From Saccharicrinis sp050589685 (GTDB lineage: Bacteria > Bacteroidota > Bacteroidia > Bacteroidales > Marinilabiliaceae), in the NCBI RefSeq assembly GCF_050589685.1, contig NZ_JBNGOS010000003.1:124001-188000 (forward strand): DNA of 64,000 bases, read 5' to 3'. Below the pieces are notes generated by a model. That model searched no databases. It was not told the origin of the DNA and saw nothing but the letters and a program-made list of their open reading frames with translations. The position numbers and the translations under genes were made by a program. The stretch's first letter is position 1. The number at the start of each line of letters is the position of its first letter. Of this stretch, positions 26,928-34,550 are shown piece by piece.

Positions 26928-29393
26928 TTACTCGTAATAGTAAACCCTTTTCACTCTTCTGCTAATGCTTGTAAACACTTCGTAAGGAATGGTATCCAGG
27001 GCTTGCGCAATATTTTCTACCGGGTTGTGTGGGCCAAAAACCTCTACCTCATCACCCTCTTTTGCCAAAAGTCCTGTTACGTCTATCATGCACATATCCA
27101 TACAAACATTTCCAACAATGGCTGCCAATTGCCCTTTCACCATCATTTTACCCGCTCCATTACCTAACTTTCGGTTTAATCCATCAGCATAACCTACGGG
27201 AACTATGGCTATTTCAGCATCATACGCCAACACTCCTTTACGGTTGTAACCAATAGTTTCGTCCGCCTTCACGCTTTTAATTTGTGAAATATAAGATTTA
27301 AAACGGGTTACAGGCTTAAGATTTTCTTGTTCAATTGCACCTACCCCGTACATGCCAATTCCCAAACGAACCATATTAAACTGTGCCTGGGGAAACCTTA
27401 AAATACCTGCCGAGTTTAAAATATGCTTGATAAAAGAATATCCCAATTCTTTTTCCAATCGTGTTGTTAAATCAGAAAACCTATTTATCTGCTCCTGGGT
27501 AAATTCATCGAACTGAGCGTCATCGCTTCCCACTAAATGCGAGAAACAAGACTTTACACTAATTTCGTGAGTTTGTTTTAATACTTGTGTGAGTTGTTTT
27601 ATTTCGCTGGACACAAATCCCAAACGGTTCATCCCTGTATCTAACTTTATATGAACGGGATAATTTGAAATCCCTTCCTTTGCCAATAAGTTTACAAACT
27701 GATTAAAAACCTTAAACCCATATAATTCCGGCTCAAGTTGATGCTCTAACATCATAGGAAAACTTTTTGCTTCAGGATTCATCACAACAATAGGTAACGA
27801 AATCCCGGATTTACGTAACTCAACGCCCTCATCCGCAAAAGCAACGCCCAGATAGTCTACCTTTTGATGCTGCAAAACATTGGCAATCTCAAAAGAACCA
27901 CTACCATAACTAAATGCTTTAACCATGGCCAAGACCTTGGTTTTATCGTTTAGCTTAGAGCGATAATAATTTAAGTTATCCACCAATGCATTTAAGTTAA
28001 TTTCCAAACTGGTCTGATGATGTCTCATCTCCAGTACGGAAGAGACCTTCTCGAATCCAAAATTTCTTGAACCCTTTATGAGAATAGCTTCGTTTTTAAA
28101 AGAATTGGGAACCAAACTTTGAAGCAATTCCTCTGTAGTGTCATAAAATATGCCATCCAAATCAAACATATGAGCATGTGATTTAAGAATATTTCCCACA
28201 CCCACCAGTTTAGTAACACCTACTTGTTTTAGCAATTCATTAATTTGAAAACACAACTTTTTGTTCCCGATGCCACTTTGGTAAATATCCGAAAGGATCA
28301 AAGTACGCTTTTCTGTTTTATCCCGACTTTGCTGAACTAAAAACGCCAGTGACAAAACCAAAGAGGATAAATCGGAATTGTAGGAATCGTTTATCACTAT
28401 GCAATTGTTAATGCCCTCTTTTAATTCCATTCGCATAGCCACGGGTACCAAATCCCTCAGTGATTTTGATATATATTCAAAATCGTAACCCAACACTAGA
28501 AGAACGGAAATGGCGGTTAAGGCATTTTCAAAAGAAACGTCATCAGAAAATGGAATAAAAACTTCATATTGCTGGGCATGATACTGTAATTGGATAGCGG
28601 TTTCTGTTCCTTTGGCTTTTTTTGATAAATACTGCAGGCTAGCCTCATCTCCACGCCCCCAAGTAAACAACTTTTTGTTTGCATATTCAGATTGAATTTC
28701 ATTTTTAACAAAAGTAGAATCTGAACAAAATATGATGGTACTGCTATTTTTAAAAAGCTTAATTTTTTCCTTTAGTTTTTCGAGTTGAGAGGTAAAGTTC
28801 TCCTGATGTGCAGTGCCAATATTGGTCAGTACGCCAATCGATGGCGAAATAATCGGGGCTATTTTTTCCATTTCGCCTCTCTGGGATATCCCAGCCTCAA
28901 AAACACCCAGTTCGGTTTTCGCATCCATTTGCCATACCGAAAGAGGCACACCAATTTGGCTGTTGTAACTTTTGGGAGAACGAACTATTAATTTTGAATT
29001 GCCTATCAATTGTGATATCCATTCTTTCACAACCGTTTTGCCGTTGCTTCCTGTAATTCCAACAACCGGGCAAGAATATGCGTTTCTTTTTTTGGCCACC
29101 AACTGTTGAAATGCCAACAAGGTATTTTCAACCACCAAAAAATTAGCCCCATCCAGTCCTGTAGCATAATCAAAATCACGCTCCACCATAAAACAGCGAA
29201 CTCCTTGCTGATAAAGGGAGGGAATATAATCATGTCCGTTATGGTTTTGACCGGAAATAGCTACGAACATCGCTTTTTCAGGAATACCCACTGTGCGGCT
29301 ATCGGTAATTAGGTTCGAAAAAACCATGTCATTATTGACAATAGACTTACATGGTATCCACTGGCTTACTTCACTAAAGAGATATTCCTGCAT
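26928..29393 (-). CDS. Bifunctional MurF ligase / alanine racemase
   Basis: The 821-residue fusion combines UDP-MurNAc-tripeptide:D-Ala-D-Ala ligase (residues 1 to about 450) with PLP-dependent alanine racemase (about 455-821), so one protein makes D-Ala and adds the D-Ala-D-Ala end of the peptidoglycan stem. MurF features: Mur ATPase loop GITGSNGKTVVKEW near residue 110, GVFEAGISQRGEM, VINDSYNSDLSS. Racemase features: PLP Lys in VLAMVKAFSYGSG, LDTGMNRLGF, and the active-site Tyr region GIGMYGVG. Such fusions are established in Bacteroidota. It follows tdk by five bases and probably shares its transcript. ddl in this window (41-42 kb) makes the D-Ala-D-Ala substrate. Confidence 0.95.
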   Translation of the reverse strand: MQEYLFSEVSQWIPCKSIVNNDMVFSNLITDSRTVGIPEKAMFVAISGQNHNGHDYIPSLYQQGVRCFMVERDFDYATGLDGANFLVVENTLLAFQQLVAKKRNAYSCPVVGITGSNGKTVVKEWISQLIGNSKLIVRSPKSYNSQIGVPLSVWQMDAKTELGVFEAGISQRGEMEKIAPIISPSIGVLTNIGTAHQENFTSQLEKLKEKIKLFKNSSTIIFCSDSTFVKNEIQSEYANKKLFTWGRGDEASLQYLSKKAKGTETAIQLQYHAQQYEVFIPFSDDVSFENALTAISVLLVLGYDFEYISKSLRDLVPVAMRMELKEGINNCIVINDSYNSDLSSLVLSLAFLVQQSRDKTEKRTLILSDIYQSGIGNKKLCFQINELLKQVGVTKLVGVGNILKSHAHMFDLDGIFYDTTEELLQSLVPNSFKNEAILIKGSRNFGFEKVSSVLEMRHHQTSLEINLNALVDNLNYYRSKLNDKTKVLAMVKAFSYGSGSFEIANVLQHQKVDYLGVAFADEGVELRKSGISLPIVVMNPEAKSFPMMLEHQLEPELYGFKVFNQFVNLLAKEGISNYPVHIKLDTGMNRLGFVSSEIKQLTQVLKQTHEISVKSCFSHLVGSDDAQFDEFTQEQINRFSDLTTRLEKELGYSFIKHILNSAGILRFPQAQFNMVRLGIGMYGVGAIEQENLKPVTRFKSYISQIKSVKADETIGYNRKGVLAYDAEIAIVPVGYADGLNRKLGNGAGKMMVKGQLAAIVGNVCMDMCMIDVTGLLAKEGDEVEVFGPHNPVENIAQALDTIPYEVFTSISRRVKRVYYYE

Positions 29394-29398
29394 TCTTA

Positions 29399-29977
29399 TT
29401 ATTTTTTATTGACTTTACAATAGCAGGTGCGACATAAAGGCTCATACTCAACTCTTTCGCCCAACATTACTAATTTTTCCTCGTCAGACAAACGGTGAGA
29501 AAATTGTGCCAAATCGCCACACTTCATACAAATGGCATGTACCTTAGTCACGTATTCGGCACAAGCCATTAACTGAGGCATAGGTCCAAAAGGTTTACCT
29601 TTAAAATCCATGTCCAGCCCGGCCACGATAACCCGAATGCCTTGATCGGCCAGTTGCGAACAAACATGTGTTAATCCTTGGTCGAAGAATTGTGCCTCAT
29701 CAATCCCAACCACATCAACATTTCCGGTTAACAACAAAATATTTCCAGATGTTTCCACAGGTGTCGACAGAATTGAGTTTTCATCATGTGAAACAACTTC
29801 TTCATCACTATAACGCACATCTAAATGGGGCTTAAATATTTCGACCTGTTGCCTGGCTATTTTCGCCCTTCGCAACCGCCGAAGCAATTCCTCTGTTTTA
29901 CCCGAAAACATAGAGCCTGCAATCACTTCTATCCAACCGTGCTTTCCTTCTTTGTTTATTTTGTTCTCTAAAAACAT
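29399..29977 (-). CDS. tdk: Thymidine kinase
   Basis: The 192-residue class II thymidine kinase phosphorylates thymidine in nucleotide salvage. It has Walker A GSMFSGKTEELL at residues 21-32, DEAQFFDQG, the lid/thymidine segment AGLDMDFKGKPFGPMPQL and a zinc site formed by CMKC and CRTC. The open frame extends 70 codons further upstream but that part is AT-rich and unlike the family; the ATG at 29977 opens on MFLENKINKEGKHGW, the usual start in this phylum. It is directly upstream of murF-alr (five-base gap) and divergent from the hypothetical gene at 30123. Confidence 0.95.
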   Translation of the reverse strand: MFLENKINKEGKHGWIEVIAGSMFSGKTEELLRRLRRAKIARQQVEIFKPHLDVRYSDEEVVSHDENSILSTPVETSGNILLLTGNVDVVGIDEAQFFDQGLTHVCSQLADQGIRVIVAGLDMDFKGKPFGPMPQLMACAEYVTKVHAICMKCGDLAQFSHRLSDEEKLVMLGERVEYEPLCRTCYCKVNKK

Positions 29978-30079
29978 TTTATCATAAAAAAATAAAAAAG
30001 CATCAAGATGGCAAGCTATTCTGTTTTTGGTATTTTTCTTGCTACTTTTATATTGGTATTTAATACTGGATATTATCAC

Positions 30080-30087
30080 TAACTTTG
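30080..30087 (+). promoter_or_regulatory. -7 box for the hypothetical gene at 30123
   Basis: TAACTTTG matches TAnnTTTG and lies 35 bases before the ATG; a TTG at 30053-30055 is 24 bp upstream. Confidence 0.5.
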
Positions 30088-30122
30088 CAAAATAAGAAAA
30101 AAGAGCTTGAATTGATATTATT

Positions 30123-30878
30123 ATGGACAAAGAAACACTACTCAATATTATTATTAAAGATATTTCCGAAATAGAAACCCTTGTCAAATCATTTCATGGT
30201 CAACAAGATATCCCTGGTGCATTTCTGGATTTAACGGAAAGTAAGCTCGCAAATATTACCGAAGAATTTAAATTACTTAAACATATAAATGGGGCAGAAG
30301 CAACTACTGCACCAGTTAAAACTTTGACTGTTGCGGCAACACCTGTAGAAGAAACACCCCAAGTTGTTGAACCTGAACAAAAGGAAGAGCCTGCAAAGGA
30401 AATTATAAATCCAGAGCCGATTACTAAAAAGACTGTTGCTGAAGAGAAGCAGGCCATTGAAATACCCCAGGACGTTTCAAAGGAGGATAAACCAGAGATA
30501 ATCGAACAGGCTGATTCAAAATTTGAAAATATAGAAGCCAAACCGGGTGATAATCCAAAAACCATTGGCGAATCATTGGTTTCCGAAAAAAAATCGGTAA
30601 ACGAGTTAATTGCCAATACTCAGGTCTCTACTATTCAAAAGCCCCTCAAGGGCAAACCCATCCAGGATCTAACCAAAGGTTTAGGAATTAACGACCGTTT
30701 TATGTTTCAAAGGGAATTGTTTGGTGGTAAAATTGAAGTATTAAACCAAACGCTACAACAACTTAACGATATGCCAGATTTTATAACGGCCCAATCATTT
30801 ATTCAATCGAATTTTAACTGGGACGAAGAACAAGAAGTCACTAAGGCGTTTTTTAGTTACATTGAACGAAAGTTTTAA
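30123..30878 (+). CDS. Conserved-looking hypothetical protein with acidic Pro/Glu/Lys linker
   Basis: The 251-residue protein is not matched to a characterised family. Residues 1-60 form an ordered N-terminal region (two predicted helices), residues 60-175 are low-complexity, rich in Glu, Lys, Pro, Thr and Val and surely disordered, and residues 180-251 form a compact C-terminal region (LTKGLGINDRFMFQRELFGG, ending FFSYIERKF). There is no signal peptide or membrane segment, so it is likely cytoplasmic and may link two binding partners. It has its own promoter, diverges from tdk and precedes rsmI. Confidence 0.7.
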   Translation: MDKETLLNIIIKDISEIETLVKSFHGQQDIPGAFLDLTESKLANITEEFKLLKHINGAEATTAPVKTLTVAATPVEETPQVVEPEQKEEPAKEIINPEPITKKTVAEEKQAIEIPQDVSKEDKPEIIEQADSKFENIEAKPGDNPKTIGESLVSEKKSVNELIANTQVSTIQKPLKGKPIQDLTKGLGINDRFMFQRELFGGKIEVLNQTLQQLNDMPDFITAQSFIQSNFNWDEEQEVTKAFFSYIERKF

Positions 30879-30879
30879 T

Positions 30880-30948
30880 CAGTCAACAGTCGACAGTCAA
30901 CAGTCAGCCGTACATGCTGATAATTTGTTTTCTGAATACTGTTAACTG
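30880..30948. repeat. AGTCAACAGT-type inverted repeat with tandem core
   Basis: The word AGTCAACAGTC is repeated in tandem at 30881-30905 and its near-complement ACTGTTAACTG occurs at 30938-30948. It fills the gap before rsmI. Similar word-built inverted repeats occur at 33576-33606 and 54723-54787. Confidence 0.6.
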
Positions 30949-30964
30949 CTCACTGAAAATAATA

Positions 30965-31693
30965 ATGGGCAAATTATATATAGTACCAACCCCGATCGGG
31001 AATCTCGAAGATATTACGCTGCGAGCGCTGACTGTTTTAAAGGAAGCAGATTTTATTTTGGCCGAAGACACACGTAAGACAGGTTTTTTGCTGAAACACT
31101 TTCAAATTGGGTCGAAAATGTATTCCCATCACAAATTCAACGAGCACAAAACATCAGATATGATTGTGCAAAGAATTTTAGGTGGAGAAAACGGGGCGTT
31201 GGTTTCGGATGCGGGCACGCCTGCCATCTCCGACCCTGGTTTTTTATTGGTAAAACATGCTGTTGATCAGGGGGTGAATGTAGAGTGTTTACCCGGAGCT
31301 ACAGCTTTTGTTCCGGCGTTGGTTAATTCTGGCCTGCCCAACGACAGATTCTGTTTTGAAGGATTCTTACCACAAAAGAAAGGCCGGCAAAAGAGGCTGC
31401 GATCACTTACGGAAGAAACAAGAACCATGATATTCTACGAGTCTCCCTTTAGGCTGGTTAAAACCCTGGAACAATTTATTGATGTGTTTGGCGAAGGAAG
31501 GAAAGTTTCCGTTAGCAGAGAGCTAACAAAGCTACATGAAGAAAACAAACGAGGCACCTTAAGCGAAGTAACCCAACACTTTGCCGCCAAAACCGTAAAA
31601 GGCGAAATTGTAATTGTTCTGGAAGGCAAAGAGGACAAGCCTGCCGGAAAAAAGGAAAATAAATACGCCAAAGTCAACGTTAATGAAAAATAA
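30965..31693 (+). CDS. rsmI: 16S rRNA (cytidine(1402)-2'-O)-methyltransferase
   Basis: RsmI uses SAM to methylate the 2'-OH of C1402 in the 16S rRNA P site. The 242-residue protein matches the tetrapyrrole-methylase fold: YIVPTPIGNLEDITLRAL at the start, LAEDTRKTGFLL near 32, GALVSDAGTPAISDPG near 80, CLPGATAFVPALVNSGL near 110 and FEGFLPQKKGRQ near 135. The start was moved to the ATG at 30965 (MGKLYIVPTP) because the upstream 17 codons overlap the inverted repeat and are not family-like. The Lys-rich C-terminus is ordinary. Confidence 0.95.
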   Translation: MGKLYIVPTPIGNLEDITLRALTVLKEADFILAEDTRKTGFLLKHFQIGSKMYSHHKFNEHKTSDMIVQRILGGENGALVSDAGTPAISDPGFLLVKHAVDQGVNVECLPGATAFVPALVNSGLPNDRFCFEGFLPQKKGRQKRLRSLTEETRTMIFYESPFRLVKTLEQFIDVFGEGRKVSVSRELTKLHEENKRGTLSEVTQHFAAKTVKGEIVIVLEGKEDKPAGKKENKYAKVNVNEK

Positions 31694-31738
31694 ATCTTAA
31701 TTTAATTTAGATTTTAAATCAATCATAAACAACACATC

Positions 31739-32611
31739 ATGAGAAAAACACTTATTGTACCATTATTGGCCATAGCAATTATTGCTTGCAACACATCCAA
31801 GCAAAAAGCGTTGGAGCAGCAAAACGATTCGCTGGTTTCCGTTGCCATTGAACAGCAACAGATCACGAACGACCTGGTAAACACTTTAGTGACCATCGAT
31901 CAGAACCTTCAAGAAATCAAGGAAAAAGAGAAACTCATTGATGTAAACATGGGAACACCCGAGGGAAATTCAAGGGACATCCAAAGGAGGATCAATCAGG
32001 ACATTCAGGATATTTACAAACTGATGTTAGCCAACAAGGAAAAAATCGCCGAGCTTGAACAAAACTTGCAATCCTCAGGTTTGGAAAACAAGAACATGAG
32101 TAATCTGATAGGCCGCCTTAACCGACAGCTTAAAGACAAGAGTATTGAAATAATAGCGTTGAAAGAACAATTGAACACCAAGGATATTGAAATTGCTTCG
32201 CTTAATTTCACTGTGGAAGGAATGACCGAGGTGATCGATTCAATCAGAACGGTTAAACAAAACACACAAGAAGTTCTCGACTCTACAACAATTGAATTAT
32301 ATGCGGCTTACTATGCCTTTGGCACTAAAAAAGAATTAAAGGAACACAATGTTATTTCAAGTGAAGGTCTTCCGTTATTTGGAAAACAAAAGGTGTTAAG
32401 TGAAGATTTCAACGAGGACTATTTCACAAAAGTGGATATCCGGGAAGTAGAAAACATTCCACTGTTCCGCCCCAAAGTTAAAATGTTAACCAGCCACCCG
32501 GAAGGATCATATGAACTGGTTAATGGCGAAGAAGATACCAAGACAGTTAAAATATTAGATAAGGAAGCATTCTGGAGCATCTCAAAATTTATGGTGGTCC
32601 AAGTAAATTAG
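31739..32611 (+). CDS. Coiled-coil lipoprotein of unknown function
   Basis: The 290-residue precursor starts with a lipoprotein signal (IIACN, Cys17). Residues 20-190 have the heptad pattern of a long coiled coil (for example KEKIAELEQNL, LIGRLNRQLKDKSIEII, ALKEQLNTKDIEIASL), and the final 100 residues form a separate compact domain (YYAFGTKKELKEHNVI, VKILDKEAFWSISKFMVV). The combination, a membrane-tethered coiled-coil stalk with a C-terminal domain, is a familiar unassigned lipoprotein type in Bacteroidota. It would face the periplasm. A 35-bp palindrome follows. Confidence 0.75.
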   Translation: MRKTLIVPLLAIAIIACNTSKQKALEQQNDSLVSVAIEQQQITNDLVNTLVTIDQNLQEIKEKEKLIDVNMGTPEGNSRDIQRRINQDIQDIYKLMLANKEKIAELEQNLQSSGLENKNMSNLIGRLNRQLKDKSIEIIALKEQLNTKDIEIASLNFTVEGMTEVIDSIRTVKQNTQEVLDSTTIELYAAYYAFGTKKELKEHNVISSEGLPLFGKQKVLSEDFNEDYFTKVDIREVENIPLFRPKVKMLTSHPEGSYELVNGEEDTKTVKILDKEAFWSISKFMVVQVN

Positions 32612-32673
32612 ATAAGGACTACACAAAGAGATTTTTAGATTACCTGTCCCCCTGGATTGCGGGAAGAGATCAG

Positions 32674-32708
32674 ATACATAAACTCCGCGATTCGCGGAGT
32701 TTATGTAT
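32674..32708. terminator. 35-bp perfect palindrome, possible bidirectional terminator
   Basis: Seventeen bases on each side of a single central T are exactly complementary (ATACATAAACTCCGCGA and its complement). The stem is A/T-rich outside and GC-rich near the loop. Only a weak T run follows, so termination is likely but an operator role cannot be excluded. Confidence 0.6.
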
Positions 32709-32850
32709 TTATGGATTTATCCCAAAACTGTCATTCTAGTTCATTATAATAACCATTCGAGAAGAATATCCTGACATTGCCATAAAACTAAAAATCTGCG
32801 TCAATCTGTATAATCTGTGGACAATCAAAAAAAGTTATTTATAATAACTT

Positions 32851-32858
32851 TATCTTTG
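32851..32858 (+). promoter_or_regulatory. -7 box for the yjjG-like gene
   Basis: TATCTTTG matches TAnnTTTG, 18 bases before the ATG at 32877. The in-frame codon at 32817 would lie upstream of this box. Confidence 0.5.
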
Positions 32859-32876
32859 CTTCCAAATTTATGCATT

Positions 32877-33575
32877 ATGCAAAAATACAAACACCTTTTT
32901 TTCGACCTGGATCATACCTTGTGGGATTTTGAGACGAACTCTGTTCAAACGCTGGAGGAGCTGTATGAAAAATACAAATTAAGCGATTCTTTTAGGAGTT
33001 TTGGAGCGTTCTATGAACGTTACGAACAACATAACGAACAACTTTGGACGCAATACAGGAAAGGAAAAATTACAAAAAACCATTTGAATTTTGACAGGTT
33101 TTACACGCCATTTTCAGAAGTAGGAATAACCAACGAATCTATCGCACAGCGTTTTGCCCAAGATTACATTACCGTTAGCCCCACCAAAACAGCCTTAATG
33201 CCAAATACAAAAGAAGTTTTGGAGCAACTTAAACAAAGATACACCTTGCACGTTATTACCAATGGCTTTAAGGAAGTGCAATTTGTAAAACTAAAGAACA
33301 GTAATTTACAGCATTATTTTTCTAAGATATTTATATCTGAAACTATTGGAGCTTCAAAACCTAAAACCGCATTTTTTGAGTATGCCGTAAAAAGTGCCAA
33401 TGCCAGAAAGAAAGAATGCTTGATTATTGGCGATAATCTGGACACAGATATCGACGGTGCTATTAATTTTGGATTGGATTATGTATTTTTCAACCCTAAC
33501 AAAAACAAACACGACCGACAACTGATGAACGAGATTTCTGACTTAAAACAAATCATACAAATAGTCAATGGATGA
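32877..33575 (+). CDS. HAD-family pyrimidine 5'-nucleotidase, YjjG type
   Basis: The 232-residue HAD phosphatase has motif I DLDHTLWDF at residues 9-17 (catalytic Asp pair), motif II VITNGF near 123, Lys of motif III in IGASKP near 158 and motif IV IIGDNLDTDIDGA near 185. The DHTLWDF and FYERYEQHNEQLW cap features are those of YjjG-type nucleotidases, which remove noncanonical pyrimidine nucleotides (house-cleaning). The start at 32877 (MQKYKHLFFDLDHTL) places motif I at the usual distance from the N-terminus. It precedes the MBL hydrolase gene. Confidence 0.88.
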   Translation: MQKYKHLFFDLDHTLWDFETNSVQTLEELYEKYKLSDSFRSFGAFYERYEQHNEQLWTQYRKGKITKNHLNFDRFYTPFSEVGITNESIAQRFAQDYITVSPTKTALMPNTKEVLEQLKQRYTLHVITNGFKEVQFVKLKNSNLQHYFSKIFISETIGASKPKTAFFEYAVKSANARKKECLIIGDNLDTDIDGAINFGLDYVFFNPNKNKHDRQLMNEISDLKQIIQIVNG

Positions 33576-33606
33576 TTAGTCATTAGTAATTTAAACGTAA
33601 TGACTA
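33576..33606. repeat. TTAGTCATTA-type inverted repeat
   Basis: TAGTCATTA (33577-33585) and TAATGACTA (33598-33606) are complementary around a 12-nt loop, and the words TTAACTAAT recur to 33638 just before the next ATG. It belongs with the repeats at 30880 and 54723. Confidence 0.55.
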
Positions 33607-33641
33607 TTAACTAATGTTCCGTGACTTATTAACTAATAATT

Positions 33642-34280
33642 ATGCTAAAAATTCACCCGCTAACTTACAATCCCTGGCAAGAAAACACATACATAATCGC
33701 TGCCGAAAATGGAGATTGCATTATTGTTGACCCCGGCTGCTTAACAGATGAAGAACAGCAACATCTGGTTTCGTATTTAGAGGATAACCATCTTAAACCG
33801 GTAAGATTATTGAATACGCATTTGCACCTGGACCATGTGTTTGGAAACCGTTTTGTTTGCGAACACTTCAAGCTGGGGGCCGAGGCACATCAGGGAGATG
33901 AGTTCTGGATTGAACAGACAGTGCCTTATGCGACTCAAATGGGATTTGCAATAAAAGAAAACCCGCCAGCACTCAAAGGATACCTACAACATGCGCAGGT
34001 GATTGAATTCGGTGGCTCAACCATTAAAATGTTACATATTCCCGGGCACTCTCCCGGTGGAGTGGCCCTTTATATGGAAAACGAAAACACAGTTATTGCA
34101 GGCGATGTTTTGTTTAGAGAAAGTATTGGCAGAGCTGACTTGCCTGGTGGCGATTTTGATACCCTTATTTCGGGAATTAAAACACACCTTTTAACTTTAC
34201 CGGACGAAACCGTAGTATACCCGGGCCATGGTCCTTCGACCACCATTGGACACGAAAAAAAGCACAATCAGTTTTTGTAA
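33642..34280 (+). CDS. MBL-fold metallo-hydrolase (glyoxalase II-like)
   Basis: The 212-residue protein is a compact metallo-beta-lactamase-fold hydrolase with the metal ligands THLHLDHVFG near residue 60 (HxHxDH), HIPGHSPGG near 132, GDVLFRESIGRADL near 154 (bridging Asp) and YPGHGPSTT near 195. It resembles the short hydroxyacylglutathione-hydrolase-like proteins that hydrolyse thioesters in many bacteria; it lacks the C-terminal substrate domain of true GloB, so the substrate is open. It follows the nucleotidase gene after a 66-base repeat-filled gap. Confidence 0.88.
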   Translation: MLKIHPLTYNPWQENTYIIAAENGDCIIVDPGCLTDEEQQHLVSYLEDNHLKPVRLLNTHLHLDHVFGNRFVCEHFKLGAEAHQGDEFWIEQTVPYATQMGFAIKENPPALKGYLQHAQVIEFGGSTIKMLHIPGHSPGGVALYMENENTVIAGDVLFRESIGRADLPGGDFDTLISGIKTHLLTLPDETVVYPGHGPSTTIGHEKKHNQFL

Positions 34281-34550
34281 AAGAAATAAAAAGGGAGATG
34301 CCTTGGTTCATTCAAGTGCATTTCTCTTCAAGCTTTAATTGCACCCTATCCCTTCTCCTTCCATGTTTATCTTCTCTCCAACTCATCCATTTTTAAACTG
34401 AATAACCATCATTAATATTTAATTACAAAAATCTTTTAAAAAATAAAAGATATGTTTTAGTAAATTATTTTATTTTTACATGAAAACCTATTGAGATTTA
34501 GACACCACACACATCCCCATAATAACAAATGAACAATGAATTAACCCAAT

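Noticed and set aside
29978..30187. 70-codon N-terminal extension of thymidine kinase
   Set aside because: Overlaps the divergent promoter region and is unlike the family; the ATG at 29977 begins the conserved sequence.
32640..32676. Words ATTACCTGTCCC and ATTGCGGGAAGA shared, rearranged, with 42250-42290
   Set aside because: Two short partial matches are expected by chance in a 64-kb window; no continuous element.
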